Below are positions 10,568 to 20,294 of a DNA stretch of 64,000 nucleotides, piece after piece. The notes beneath the pieces are model-generated. The model did not search any database, was not told where the DNA came from, and was given only the letters and a program-made list of their open reading frames with translations. Location of the stretch: NCBI GenBank assembly GCA_046349355.1, contig JAXMCM010000016.1, forward strand, positions 321,574 through 385,573. Direction: 5' to 3'. Numbering within the stretch: the first letter of the stretch is position 1; the number at the start of each line of letters is the position of its first letter. This DNA is from CALKJU01 sp046349355 (GTDB taxonomy: Bacteria > Pseudomonadota > Alphaproteobacteria > Geminicoccales > Geminicoccaceae). Both the position numbers and the translations under genes were made by a program.

Positions 10568-11556
10568 CGCGCGAAGTGCGGGACCACGCCGGTCTTGAGC
10601 GGCATGTTGTGCTCGGCCTCGATGATCCGCACCGTGCCGGTCTTGGAGCGCATCACGATCGACTGGGTGTAGAGCCGGTTGCCGACGCGGCGCACGCCCT
10701 TGAGCATGGTGCCGTCGGTAACGCCGGTGGCGGTGAACATCACGTCGCCGCGGGCCAGCTCCTCGAGATCGTAGATCCGGTCGAGGTCCTTGATGCCCAT
10801 GCGCCGGGCCCGCGTCCGCTCCTCGTCGTTGCGGAACAGCAGCCGGCCCTGGAACTGGCCGCCGATGCAGCGCAGCGCTGCCGCCGCCAGCACGCCCTCG
10901 GGTGCGCCGCCGCTGCCCATGTAGATGTCGATGCCGGTCTCCAGCCGCGACGTGGCGATGACTCCGGCGACGTCGCCGTCCGAGATCAGCCGGATGCGCG
11001 CTCCGGTGTCGCGCACGTCGGCGATCAGCTGCTGGTGGCGCGGCCGGTCGAGGATCAGCACCACCAGCTCCTCGACCGCCACGTTCTTGGCCTCGGCCAG
11101 CCGCTTCAGGTTCCAGGCCGGCGGCTTGGTGATGTCGATCAGGCCCGCCGGCAGGCCGCCGCCGACCGCGAGCTTGTCCATGTAGGTGTCGGGGGCGTTG
11201 AGGAAGTGGCCCTCCGCCGCCATGGCGATGCAGGCGATGGCGTTGGGCCCGCCCTTGGCGGTGATCGTGGTGCCCTCGAGCGGGTCCAGCGCGATGTCGA
11301 CGCGCGGACCGCGGCCGGTGCCGACCTTCTCGCCGATGTAGAGCATCGGCGCCTCGTCGCGCTCGCCCTCGCCGATCACCACCGTGCCGTCGATGTCCAG
11401 CACGTTGAGCGCCTGCCGCATCGCGTCGACCGCCGCCTGGTCGGCCGCCTTCTCGTCGCCGCGTCCCATCTGCCGGGCGCTGGCGATCGCCGCCGCCTCG
11501 GTGACGCGCACGCTGTCCAGCGCCAGGTTGCGGTCTTCGCTCTGATAGTCGGTCAT
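10564..11556 (-). CDS. glpX: Class II fructose-1,6-bisphosphatase GlpX
   Basis: GlpX hydrolyses fructose-1,6-bisphosphate to fructose-6-phosphate in gluconeogenesis, using Mg2+ or Mn2+. Class II signatures include VVIGEGERDEAPMLYIGE and the Li-sensitive phosphatase metal site ALDPLEGTTITAKGG. GSGGAPEGVLAAAALRC lies in the middle of the chain. The length of 330 aa is typical. It sits between hom and recJ, an order I associate with alphaproteobacteria, and shares an operon with them. Confidence 0.95.
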   Translation of the reverse strand: MTDYQSEDRNLALDSVRVTEAAAIASARQMGRGDEKAADQAAVDAMRQALNVLDIDGTVVIGEGERDEAPMLYIGEKVGTGRGPRVDIALDPLEGTTITAKGGPNAIACIAMAAEGHFLNAPDTYMDKLAVGGGLPAGLIDITKPPAWNLKRLAEAKNVAVEELVVLILDRPRHQQLIADVRDTGARIRLISDGDVAGVIATSRLETGIDIYMGSGGAPEGVLAAAALRCIGGQFQGRLLFRNDEERTRARRMGIKDLDRIYDLEELARGDVMFTATGVTDGTMLKGVRRVGNRLYTQSIVMRSKTGTVRIIEAEHNMPLKTGVVPHFAR

Positions 11557-11593
11557 GGTGCTTCCCGTGGTGAGATGCGTGCGGTGGCGCCGT

Positions 11594-12883
11594 TCAAAGC
11601 TGCTCGATGCGGATCATCCGCGGCGGCTCGAGGCAGGAGTCGAGGGCGGCGATGGCGGCCAGCGCCCCGGCCATGCGGCCCTCCTGGGTGTCGTGGGTGG
11701 TCAGCACGATCGGCACCGGCTGGTCCGGGTTGCGGCCGCGCTGGATCAGCGCCTCGATCGACACCTCGTGGTCGCGCAGGATGGCCGAGACGTCGGCCAG
11801 CACGCCGGGGCGGTCCACGACGAGCAGGCGGATGTAGTAGCTGCCGCGCCGCTCGGCGATCGGCACGATCGGGTGGTCGGCCAGCTGTCCGGCCGGCACG
11901 CCGAAGGCCGGGACGCGCGAGCCGCGGGCGATGTCGATGAGGTCGGCCACCACCGCCGAGGCGGTCGGACCGGCGCCGGCACCACGACCCTCGTGGACGA
12001 CGTTGCCGACGAAGTCGCCGTCGACGACGACCCCGTTGAACACCCCCTCGACCGCGGCGATCGGGGCATCGACCGGCACCATGCAGGGATGCATGCGCTG
12101 CTCGAGCCCGCCCTCGGTCAGCCTGGCGACGCCCAGCAGCTTGATCCGGTAGCCGAGCTCGGCGGCGAACTGGATGTCGAGCGGGCTGACGTGGCGGATG
12201 CCCTCGATGTGGATGGCGTCGAAGCGCGGCCGCCCGCCGAACGCCAGCGAGGCGAGCAGCGCCAGCTTGTGCGCCGCGTCGATGCCGTCGACGTCGAAGC
12301 TCGGATCGGCCTCGGCGTAGCCCAGCGCCTGCGCCTCGCCCAGCACCGTGGCGAAGTCGCGGCCGGACTCGCGCATCGTCGTCAGGATGTAGTTGCAGGT
12401 TCCGTTGAGGATTCCGTAGACGCGCTCGACCCGGTTGGCGGCCAGTCCCTCGCGCAGCGACTTCACCACCGGGATGCCGCCGGCGACGGCCGGCTCGAAG
12501 CACAGCGCCACGCCGGCCTGCTCGGCGAGGCCGGCGAGCTCGAGGCCGTGCACCGCCAGCATCGCCTTGTTGGCGGTCACCACCGGCTTGCCGCGGCGCA
12601 GCGCATCGCGGCAGAGGTCGAGCGCCACGCCGGCGCTGCCGCCGATCAGCTCGCAGACGACGTCGACCGCCGGATCGGCGGCCAGTGAGCGGGCATCGTC
12701 GTGCCAGCGCACCGCGGCCAGGTCGAGCCCGCGGTCCTTGTCGCGGTCGCGGGCGCTGACCGCGGTGACGACGATGTCCCGGCCGGTGCGCCGCTGCAGC
12801 AGCGCGCGGTGCGTGGCGAGCAGCTTCGCGGTGCCGGCCCCGACGGTGCCGAGGCCGGCGATCCCGACGCGCAAGGGCTGCAT
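11594..12883 (-). CDS. hom: Homoserine dehydrogenase
   Basis: Hom reduces aspartate semialdehyde to homoserine for threonine, methionine and isoleucine synthesis. The N-terminal Rossmann motif GIAGLGTVGAG is at residues 8-18. The catalytic domain has VVTANKAML, GILNGTCNYIL and GYAEADPSFDVDG. A C-terminal ACT domain (YYIRLLVVDRPGVLADVSAIL) suggests feedback control by an amino acid, usually threonine. The ATG at 12883 overlaps the aminotransferase stop as TGATG. Length is 429 aa, as usual for the monofunctional enzyme. Confidence 0.95.
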   Translation of the reverse strand: MQPLRVGIAGLGTVGAGTAKLLATHRALLQRRTGRDIVVTAVSARDRDKDRGLDLAAVRWHDDARSLAADPAVDVVCELIGGSAGVALDLCRDALRRGKPVVTANKAMLAVHGLELAGLAEQAGVALCFEPAVAGGIPVVKSLREGLAANRVERVYGILNGTCNYILTTMRESGRDFATVLGEAQALGYAEADPSFDVDGIDAAHKLALLASLAFGGRPRFDAIHIEGIRHVSPLDIQFAAELGYRIKLLGVARLTEGGLEQRMHPCMVPVDAPIAAVEGVFNGVVVDGDFVGNVVHEGRGAGAGPTASAVVADLIDIARGSRVPAFGVPAGQLADHPIVPIAERRGSYYIRLLVVDRPGVLADVSAILRDHEVSIEALIQRGRNPDQPVPIVLTTHDTQEGRMAGALAAIAALDSCLEPPRMIRIEQL

Positions 12884-14103
12884 CAGGCCACCGCCGCCAT
12901 CGCCGGCTCGACCGGCGGCACGTTGCCGTGCCGCTGCAGGAAGGCGCGGATGTTGCGCACGGCCTGGCGCAGCCGGTGCTTGTTCTCGACCAGGGCGATG
13001 CGGACGAACTCGTCGCCGTACTCGCCGAAGCCGATGCCCGGCGACACCGCCACGTCGGCCTCCTCCATCAGCAGCTTGGCGAAGGCCAGCGAGCCGTGGC
13101 CGCGGAAGGCGGGCGGCAGCGGCGCCCAGCAGAACATCGTGGCCTCCGGCGAGGGTATCGGCCAGCCGGCCTTGTTGAGGCCCTCGACCAGCACGTCGCG
13201 GCGCTCGCGGTAGAGCTGGCGGACCTCGGCGATGCAGTCCTGCGGCCCGTTCAGCGCCGCCGTCGCCGCCACCTGCAGCGGGGTGAAGGCGCCGTAGTCG
13301 AGGTAGGACTTGATCCGCGTCAGGGCGGTGACGAGGCGCTGGTTGCCGGCGGCGAAGCCGATCCGCCAGCCGGGCATCGAGTAGGTCTTGCTCAGCGAGC
13401 TGAACTCGACGGCGACGTCGAAGGCGCCCTCGACCTCGAGGATCGAGGGTGGCGGGTTGCCGAAGTAGATCTCGGCATAGGCGATGTCGGAAAGGATGAA
13501 CATCTCGCGCTTCTTCGCGAAGGCGACGGCCTCCTTGTAGAACGCGGTGTCGCAGCACTGGGCGGTGGGGTTCGACGGGAAGTTCAGGATCATCGCCGAC
13601 GGCGCCGGGACCGAGTGCTCGGCGGCGTGCGCGAGCTCGGCCATCAGGTCGATCCCCGGCCCGAACGGCACGTGCCGGATCGAGGCGCCGGCGATGATGA
13701 AGCCGTAGGGATGGATCGGGTAGCTCGGGTTCGGCACGAGGATCGTGTCGCCGGGTGCGGTGATCGCCTGGGCGAGGTTGGCGAGGCCCTCCTTCGAGCC
13801 CAGGGTCACGCAGACCTCGGTTTCCGGATCCAGCTTCACGTTGAAGCGGCGGGCGTAGTAGGCCGCCAGCGCCTTGCGCAGGCCCGGGATGCCCTTGGAC
13901 ACCGAGTAGCGGTGCGCCTTCGGGTCCTTCACCGCCTCCACCATCTTGTCGATGATGTGCTGCGGCGTCGGCTGGTCGGGATTGCCCATGCCGAGGTCGA
14001 TGATGTCGCGGCCGGCGGCGCGCGCCGACGCCTTCATCTTGTTCACTTCCGCGAACACGTAGGGCGGAAGGCGGCGGATGCGGTGAAATTCCGGCTGCTT
14101 CAT
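12883..14103 (-). CDS. Class I PLP aminotransferase, AlaC/LL-DAP aminotransferase-like
   Basis: This fold-type I aminotransferase of 406 aa has SSLSKTYSMPGWRIGF, where the Lys forms the PLP aldimine. NFPSNPTAQ lies in the cofactor site, and the C-terminal FVRIALVENKHRLRQAVRNI carries the substrate-carboxylate Arg. Proteins of this sort upstream of hom in alphaproteobacteria are usually called alanine or aspartate/LL-diaminopimelate aminotransferases. Context with hom suits a role in the aspartate-family or alanine pathway, but the substrate cannot be fixed from sequence. It is first in the operon with hom, glpX and recJ. Confidence 0.85.
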   Translation of the reverse strand: MKQPEFHRIRRLPPYVFAEVNKMKASARAAGRDIIDLGMGNPDQPTPQHIIDKMVEAVKDPKAHRYSVSKGIPGLRKALAAYYARRFNVKLDPETEVCVTLGSKEGLANLAQAITAPGDTILVPNPSYPIHPYGFIIAGASIRHVPFGPGIDLMAELAHAAEHSVPAPSAMILNFPSNPTAQCCDTAFYKEAVAFAKKREMFILSDIAYAEIYFGNPPPSILEVEGAFDVAVEFSSLSKTYSMPGWRIGFAAGNQRLVTALTRIKSYLDYGAFTPLQVAATAALNGPQDCIAEVRQLYRERRDVLVEGLNKAGWPIPSPEATMFCWAPLPPAFRGHGSLAFAKLLMEEADVAVSPGIGFGEYGDEFVRIALVENKHRLRQAVRNIRAFLQRHGNVPPVEPAMAAVA

Positions 14104-14184
14104 CGTCGTGGCCTTCTGTGGCGGCGCTGGGGAAAGGTCGCCCGGCCGGTCAATCCGGCCGCGCCGCGTGCATAGCCGTCCGCG

Positions 14185-15030
14185 TCAGCCGGTGCCAGCG
14201 GGCAGCAGTTCGACGCGCACCGTGTCGCCCTCGCCGGCGGCACGCACGTCGAGCCGGTTGGCCGGCGCCCCCATCTGCGCGAGCAGGCTCGCCACCGCCC
14301 GTGCGCGTTCCAGCCGCTGCATCGTCGTCGCCCCGGTGGCGATCACGGCGAGCGTCCGGCTCTGCGCCCGCGCTGCCGCCGCGGCCTCGCGCAGCGCCGG
14401 CTGGGCGGCATCCGGCGGGACGCTGCTGTCCGCCGGGAAGACGACCTGCCAGGACAGGCTCTCGTCGAGCGGCGCCGGGGTCTGGACCGGCTCGGCCGGC
14501 GGCAGTTGTCCGTCCGGCAGCACGCCGAAGCCGGCCACTTCGAACTCGCGGTTCAGCTCATGCTGACGCTGGATGAGGCGGAGAAAGCTCGAGATGCGAC
14601 CGGTGTTGCGCTCGGCGAGGACCCGCTGCTCGATCAGGTTCTCGGCGATGACACCGCCGCCTTCCGGCAGCGGGACGATCTCGTCGGGCGGAATGGCCGC
14701 GACGCCGCCAGGTGTCGGATCGGGCTCCGCCACCGCGGCGGGCGGCGTGGCCGGCGGCGGCACCTTGGACAGGCCGACCTCGTAGAGCGTCACGGCCCGG
14801 TCGTAGTCGAGAGCGGCCCGGTCGGCCTCCAGTGCCTTGGCGATCTGGCCACGCTGCCCGATCGAGTAGGGCAGGCGCGGCGGCGGCGGCACCGAGGACA
14901 GGCTCGGGAACGGCTCGTCCTCGACCATCGTCGCGATGCTCGGGTCCGGCGTCGGGGCCGACGAGCAGGCGGCAAGGCCCAGCAGGACGGCGCCGACGCC
15001 GATCTGCTTCGCTATGCCGCGCCGCAGCAT
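14185..15030 (-). CDS. OmpA-like lipoprotein
   Basis: The 281 aa product starts at the ATG at 15030 with MLRRGIAKQIGVG, a hydrophobic run and the lipobox LGLAAC, so it should be lipidated at Cys22 or so. A Pro-rich linker and a stretch predicted to be helical follow. The last 80 residues (AVIATGATTMQRLERARAVASLL and LDVRAAGEGDTVRVEL) resemble a weak OmpA/MotB peptidoglycan-binding fold, in which RA..V...L is the usual pattern. It is divergent from phaC. Function is unknown; cell-envelope anchoring is the likeliest role. Confidence 0.7.
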   Translation of the reverse strand: MLRRGIAKQIGVGAVLLGLAACSSAPTPDPSIATMVEDEPFPSLSSVPPPPRLPYSIGQRGQIAKALEADRAALDYDRAVTLYEVGLSKVPPPATPPAAVAEPDPTPGGVAAIPPDEIVPLPEGGGVIAENLIEQRVLAERNTGRISSFLRLIQRQHELNREFEVAGFGVLPDGQLPPAEPVQTPAPLDESLSWQVVFPADSSVPPDAAQPALREAAAAARAQSRTLAVIATGATTMQRLERARAVASLLAQMGAPANRLDVRAAGEGDTVRVELLPAGTG

Positions 15031-15251
15031 GGCCCTAACGCCGCTGAATCGCCGGTCGGACGCAACGCCGCGGGCCTGCGCCACGTTGGCGAGGTTGGGC
15101 GGATCGTTTAAGAGCACCTTCGCAAACGCACGCTAGGGTCTTCCCGGCAAGTTGCTGGTCGCCGCGTCCACGGCAGGTGCGCCAGACAGCCCGACGCCCG
15201 GCGCAGGCGAGCCCGACGCGCGCGATGACCGCGATGATAGGGGATCGAGGA

Positions 15252-17045
15252 ATGGCGGAGCAACAGGGTGCGGCGGCCGCGAGCGCTGAGGAGATCACCC
15301 AGATCATGGGCGAGATCGCCACGCGCAGCCGCAGCCTGATCGAGGAGTTCGTGGCCCGCCAGCATCTCGGCAACGGCGAGGCCAAGGCCGTCGACCCGGT
15401 GCAGCTGGGCGGCACCTTCCTCGAGTTCACCAAGCGGATGATGAGCAATCCGCAGGACTTCGTGCAGGCGCAGTTCGATCTCTGGCAGGACTATGTCCGC
15501 CTCTGGCAGAGCACGACGCAGCGCATGCTCGGCCAGGAGCCGGAGCCGGTGGTGGTGCCCGAGCGCGGCGACCGCCGCTTCAAGGACGCCGCCTGGAACG
15601 ACAACGCGCTGTTCGACTTCGTCAAGCAGTCCTACCTGCTGGCGGCGCGCTTCCTGCTCGAGCGCTCGAAGAGCAGCGGTGCCACCGACGACAAGTCCGG
15701 GCAGAAGCTCGAGTTCTACATGCGCCAGTTCGTCGACGCGCTGGCCCCGTCGAACTTCGTGATGACCAATCCCGAGGTGCTGCGCCTGACCGTCGAGACC
15801 CGCGGCGAGAACCTGCTGCGCGGCCTCAAGAACATGCTCGAGGACCTCGATCGCGGGAAGGGCCGGCTGGCGATCAAGATGACCGACCTCGACGCCTTCG
15901 AGGTCGGCCGCAACATCGCCACCTCGCCGGGCAAGGTCGTCTACCAGAACGACCTGATGCAGCTGGTCCAGTTCTCGCCGCGCACCGAGCAGGTGCACAA
16001 GCGGCCGCTGATGATCATCCCGCCCTGGATCAACAAGTACTACATCCTCGACCTGCAGCCGAAGAACAGCTTCATCCGCTTCGCCGTCGACCAGGGCTTC
16101 ACCGTGTTCGTCCTGTCCTGGGTCAACCCGGACGAGCGGCTGTCGCACAAGTCCTTCGAGGACTACATGATCGAGGGGCCGCTGGCGGCGCTCGACGCCA
16201 TCGCCGCCGCCACCGGCGAGAAGGACGTCAACGCCATCGGCTACTGCCTCGGCGGCACGCTGCTCGCCTGCACGCTGTCCTACATGGCGACCAAGCGCGA
16301 CACGCGGATCAAGGCCGCCACCTTCTTCACCAGCCTCGTCGACTTCCGCGATCCGGGCGAGCTCGGCGTGTTCATCGACGAGGAGCAGCTGTCGGCGCTC
16401 GAGGAGATGATGGCCAAGCGCGGCTATCTCGACGGCGCGCAGATGGCGACCACCTTCAACATGCTGCGCGCCAACGACCTGATCTGGTCCTTCGTCATCA
16501 ACAACTACCTGATGGGCAAGGACCCGTTCCCGTTCGACCTGCTCTACTGGAACTCCGACAGCACGCGCATGCCGGCCGCCATGCACGGCTTCTACCTGCG
16601 CCGCTTCTACCACGAGAACGCGCTGATGGAGCCGGGTGCGGTCTGCCTCAAGGGCGTGCCGATCGACCTCGGGCGGATCCGGACGCCGGTCTACTGGGTG
16701 TCGACCCGCGAGGACCACATCGCGCCGTGGAAGAGCACCTACGCCGCGACCCAGCTCTACAAGGGCCCCAAGCGCTTCGTGCTGGCCGGCTCCGGCCACA
16801 TCGCCGGCATCGTCAACCCGCCGGCCTCGGGCAAGTACGGCTACTGGACCAACGACGACCTGCCGGCCGATCCGGAGGTCTGGCTGGCCGGCTCGACCCA
16901 TCACGAGGGCTCGTGGTGGACCGACTGGTCGGCGTGGAATGGCGAGAAGTCGGGGCCGATGGTGGCCGCGCGCGAGCCCGGCGCCGGCACCCTGCCGGCG
17001 CTCGAGGAAGCGCCGGGCTCCTACGTGAAGGTGCGCGCCGCCTGA
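15252..17045 (+). CDS. phaC: Class I poly(3-hydroxyalkanoate) synthase PhaC
   Basis: PhaC polymerises 3-hydroxyacyl-CoA into polyester storage granules. The lipase-box-like GYCLGGT carries the nucleophile Cys332, with Asp488 (TREDHIAP) and His516 (GSGHIAGIVNPP) completing the triad. The N-terminal PhaC_N domain with QAQFDLWQDYVRLWQ is present. The ATG at 15252 follows AGGGGATCGAGGA; earlier in-frame ATGs exist but are less well placed. At 597 aa it fits class I, which needs no PhaE or PhaR partner. No phaA, phaB or phasin gene is next to it. Confidence 0.96.
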   Translation: MAEQQGAAAASAEEITQIMGEIATRSRSLIEEFVARQHLGNGEAKAVDPVQLGGTFLEFTKRMMSNPQDFVQAQFDLWQDYVRLWQSTTQRMLGQEPEPVVVPERGDRRFKDAAWNDNALFDFVKQSYLLAARFLLERSKSSGATDDKSGQKLEFYMRQFVDALAPSNFVMTNPEVLRLTVETRGENLLRGLKNMLEDLDRGKGRLAIKMTDLDAFEVGRNIATSPGKVVYQNDLMQLVQFSPRTEQVHKRPLMIIPPWINKYYILDLQPKNSFIRFAVDQGFTVFVLSWVNPDERLSHKSFEDYMIEGPLAALDAIAAATGEKDVNAIGYCLGGTLLACTLSYMATKRDTRIKAATFFTSLVDFRDPGELGVFIDEEQLSALEEMMAKRGYLDGAQMATTFNMLRANDLIWSFVINNYLMGKDPFPFDLLYWNSDSTRMPAAMHGFYLRRFYHENALMEPGAVCLKGVPIDLGRIRTPVYWVSTREDHIAPWKSTYAATQLYKGPKRFVLAGSGHIAGIVNPPASGKYGYWTNDDLPADPEVWLAGSTHHEGSWWTDWSAWNGEKSGPMVAAREPGAGTLPALEEAPGSYVKVRAA

Positions 17046-17049
17046 GGCC

Positions 17050-18468
17050 TCAGTCGGGAAAGCGGGTGGTGCCGGCGTCGCCGAAGGCACTGCCCAGCTG
17101 GATCTCGATCAGGCGGAGCGGCACCGCGCCGGGGTTGCCCAGCCGGTGCACCGTGCCGCGCGGCACGGCCAGCGACTGACCCTCGCGCAGGGTGTGGACC
17201 TCGCCCCCGAGATCCACCTCCGCCGTGCCGGCGACCACCACCCAGCGCTCGTCGCGACCGTCATGGACCTGCCGCGTCTGCCGGCAGCCGGGATCGATGA
17301 CCACCTCGTTCAGGCGGAACCCCGGCTGGCTCGCCAGCACGGTGAAGCAGCCCCAGGGGCGGACCTCGCGGCTGTGGGTGTCGGCCTCCTTGCGCCGCTC
17401 GCCGGCCAGCCGGCCGACGGCCGCGCGCAGCGCATCGGCCTTGTCGCGGCCCGCCACCAGCACGGCGTCGGCGGTCTCGATGACGGCCAGATCCGCAACC
17501 CCGGCGAGCACCACCAGCCGGTGGTCGGCGCGGACGATGTTGTCCCTCGAGCCCTCGGCGACGACGTTGCCGGCGATGGCGTTGCCGTGCGCATCGTGCG
17601 GCATCAGCTCCCACAGCGCGTTCCACGAGCCGACGTCGGACCAGCCGGGGTCGCACGGGATCACGACCACCCGGGCCGAGCGCTCCATCACCGCCTTGTC
17701 GACCGGCAGCGACGGCAGCGCGGCGTAGAGCGCCGCCGGCACGGTCTCGGTGCCCTCGGCCACCAGCCGCCCATAGGCCGCTCGCAGCCCCTGGGCGAGG
17801 CCTGGCTCGAACGTCTCCAGCTCGGCCAGCAGCACGTCGGCGCGCATCAGGAACATGCCGCTGTTCCACAGGCAGTCGCCGGCGGCGAGCATGGCTTCGG
17901 CGGCCGGCAGCGCCGGCTTCTCGACGAAGCGCGCGACGCGAAACGCTCCCTCGCCGGCCGGGGCACCGACCCGGATCCAGCCGAAGCCGGTCTCCGGCCG
18001 TGACGGCGTGATGCCGAAGGTCACGATCGAGCCGGCGGCGGCGAGGTCCCGGCCGGTCGCGACGGCGGCCAGCAGCTTCTCCGGCTGCGCCATCATGTGG
18101 TCCGAGGCGCAGACCCAGAGCAGCGCCTGCGGCCCGAACGCGGCCGCGACGTGCAGGGCCGCCAGCCCCACCGCCGCCGCGGTGTTGCGCGGCTCGGGCT
18201 CGAGCAGCAGGTTGCCGGCCAGCGCCGGGGCGATCGCCTGCAGCTGCCGGCGCACCAGGATCGCCTGCCCGGCGGCCGAGACGGTGACGATCCGCTCCGG
18301 CGGCGCCACGTCCAGGACCCGGTGCACCGTCGCCTGCAGCAGCGAGCGGTCGCCGACCAGCTCGACCAGGTGCTTGGGGAAGGCGGCCCGGCTGACCGGC
18401 CACAGCCGGGTGCCCGAGCCGCCGGCGAGGATGACCGGAACGATGTCGGCCGTGGCGCTGGTCGTCAT
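17050..18468 (-). CDS. manC: Mannose-1-phosphate guanylyltransferase with C-terminal cupin (ManC/type II PMI family)
   Basis: The N-terminal nucleotidyltransferase domain makes GDP-mannose for capsule, LPS or exopolysaccharide. The motif LAGGSGTRLWPVSR lies at residues 15-28 and FVEKP follows near 170. The C-terminal 120 residues form the type II phosphomannose isomerase cupin. Its usual metal-binding motif QMHHHRAEHW is here QVHDGRDERW, losing two of the His residues, so isomerase activity is doubtful. Length is 472 aa. The gene converges with phaC and stands alone, with no adjacent sugar-nucleotide genes. Confidence 0.88.
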   Translation of the reverse strand: MTTSATADIVPVILAGGSGTRLWPVSRAAFPKHLVELVGDRSLLQATVHRVLDVAPPERIVTVSAAGQAILVRRQLQAIAPALAGNLLLEPEPRNTAAAVGLAALHVAAAFGPQALLWVCASDHMMAQPEKLLAAVATGRDLAAAGSIVTFGITPSRPETGFGWIRVGAPAGEGAFRVARFVEKPALPAAEAMLAAGDCLWNSGMFLMRADVLLAELETFEPGLAQGLRAAYGRLVAEGTETVPAALYAALPSLPVDKAVMERSARVVVIPCDPGWSDVGSWNALWELMPHDAHGNAIAGNVVAEGSRDNIVRADHRLVVLAGVADLAVIETADAVLVAGRDKADALRAAVGRLAGERRKEADTHSREVRPWGCFTVLASQPGFRLNEVVIDPGCRQTRQVHDGRDERWVVVAGTAEVDLGGEVHTLREGQSLAVPRGTVHRLGNPGAVPLRLIEIQLGSAFGDAGTTRFPD

Positions 18469-18635
18469 GGAGCTCCGCACGTCGGCGTCCGCCCTCGGCT
18501 CGGGCGGCGCCGGCCTGCCTAGCCCCGCCTGCCGGACGGTGCAATCGGGGCGGCTTGACGCTGCGCCCGCGAGCGCGCGATCAACCCCCGCCAATCGCCG
18601 GGGGAGCATCCCCCGATGTGCGCGGGAGCAGCCGG

Positions 18636-20294
18636 ATGAGCGACACCTCGGGCCTTGCCGTCCACCCCGATCACGGGCCCTACGCCAGCGGTCTCGACCG
18701 CAACGCCGCCAACTACGCGCCGCTGACCCCGATCTCGCTGCTCGAGCGCGCCGCCGACATCTACCCGGACCGCTGTGCCGTCATTCACGGCCACCTGCGC
18801 TGCAGCTACCGCGAGCTGCGCGAGCGCGCCCGGCGTCTCGCCTCGGCCCTGCGCCGCCGCGGCGTGCAGCCCGGCGAGACGGTGGCGGTGATCGCCCCCA
18901 ACACCCCGGCGATGCTCGAGGCGCACTACGGCGTGCCCATGGCCGGCGCCGTGCTGAATGCGCTCAACACCCGGCTCGATGCCGCCACCATCGCCTTCAT
19001 CCTCGGCCATGGCGAAGCGCGTGTCCTGCTCTGCGACAGCGAGTTCGCCCCCCTCTGCCGCGAGGCGCTGAAGCTCGTGGACCGGCCGGTCGAGGTGATC
19101 GACATCGTCGACCCGCTGTTCGCCGGCCCCGTCGAGCGCCTCGGCGCCATCGACTACGAAGAGCTGCTGGCCGCGGGCGACCCGGCCGAGCCGCCGCTGT
19201 GGCCGGCCGACGAGTGGCAGGCCCTCGCGCTGAACTACACGTCCGGCACCACCGGCAATCCGAAGGGGGTCGTCTTCCACCACCGCGGCGCCTGGCTGAA
19301 CGCCATCGGCAACCTCGCGGTCTGGGCGATGCCGCACTTTCCGGTCTACCTGTGGACGCTGCCGATGTTCCACTGCAACGGCTGGTGCTTCCCCTGGACC
19401 CTCTCGTTCCTCGCCGGCACGCATGTCTGCCTGCGCCGGGTCAGCAGCGAGACGATCTTCGCCGCCATCGCCGAGCACGGTGTCACCCATCTCTGCGGCG
19501 CGCCGATCGTCATGGGCATGCTGGTCAACGCGCCCGAGGACGCGCGCCGCGGCTTCGACCGCAAGGTCCGCATGATGACCGCCGCCTCGGCCCCGCCGGC
19601 GGCGGTGCTGGAGAAGATGGAGCGGCTCGGCATCGACGTCACCCATGTCTACGGCCTGACCGAGGTCTACGGGCCGGCCACGGTCTGTGCCTGGCATGAG
19701 GAATGGGCCGCGATGGACAGCACCGCCCGTTCGGCCATGCTGGCCCGCCAGGGCGTGCGCTACCCGGTGCTCGAGGGCCTCGAGGTGATGGACCCCGACA
19801 CCATGCAGCCGGTGCCGCGCGATGGCGCGACCATGGGCGAGATCATGATGCGCGGCCACATCGTCATGAAGGGCTACGTCAAGAACCCGGCCGCCACCGA
19901 GGCCGCCTTCGCCGGCGGCTGGTTCCACACCGGCGACCTCGCCGTGATGCACCCCGACGGCTACCTCGAGATCAAGGACCGCTCGAAGGACATCATCATC
20001 TCGGGCGGCGAGAACATCTCCTCGATCGAGGTCGAGGGCGTGCTCTACCAGCACCCCGACGTGCTCGAGGCCGCCGTCGTCGCCCGTCCCGACGAGACCT
20101 GGGGCGAGACCCCCTGCGCCTTCGTCGCCCTGCGCGATGGCGCCACCGTCTCGGCCAACGACCTGATCGAGCACTGCCGCCGCGGCCTCGCCCGCTTCAA
20201 GGTCCCGAAGCACATCGTCTTCGGCGCCCTGCCCAAGACCAACACCGGCAAGGTGCAGAAGTACATCCTCCGCGAGAAGGCGAGGCAGGTCTAG
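18636..20294 (+). CDS. AMP-forming acyl-CoA synthetase
   Basis: This ANL-superfamily enzyme (552 aa) activates a carboxylic acid through an acyl-adenylate and transfers it to CoA. The P-loop-like motif LNYTSGTTGNPKGVVFHHRG is at about residues 198-217. The A5 motif HVYGLTEVYGPA follows, the hinge region has WFHTGDLAVMHPDGYLEIKDRSKD, and the C-terminal catalytic Lys is in NTGKVQKYILR. The subfamily is that of medium-chain or aryl fatty acid CoA ligases. The exact acid is unknown. GGGAG precedes the ATG. Its TAG stop shares the CTAG palindrome with the higA stop. Confidence 0.9.
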   Translation: MSDTSGLAVHPDHGPYASGLDRNAANYAPLTPISLLERAADIYPDRCAVIHGHLRCSYRELRERARRLASALRRRGVQPGETVAVIAPNTPAMLEAHYGVPMAGAVLNALNTRLDAATIAFILGHGEARVLLCDSEFAPLCREALKLVDRPVEVIDIVDPLFAGPVERLGAIDYEELLAAGDPAEPPLWPADEWQALALNYTSGTTGNPKGVVFHHRGAWLNAIGNLAVWAMPHFPVYLWTLPMFHCNGWCFPWTLSFLAGTHVCLRRVSSETIFAAIAEHGVTHLCGAPIVMGMLVNAPEDARRGFDRKVRMMTAASAPPAAVLEKMERLGIDVTHVYGLTEVYGPATVCAWHEEWAAMDSTARSAMLARQGVRYPVLEGLEVMDPDTMQPVPRDGATMGEIMMRGHIVMKGYVKNPAATEAAFAGGWFHTGDLAVMHPDGYLEIKDRSKDIIISGGENISSIEVEGVLYQHPDVLEAAVVARPDETWGETPCAFVALRDGATVSANDLIEHCRRGLARFKVPKHIVFGALPKTNTGKVQKYILREKARQV

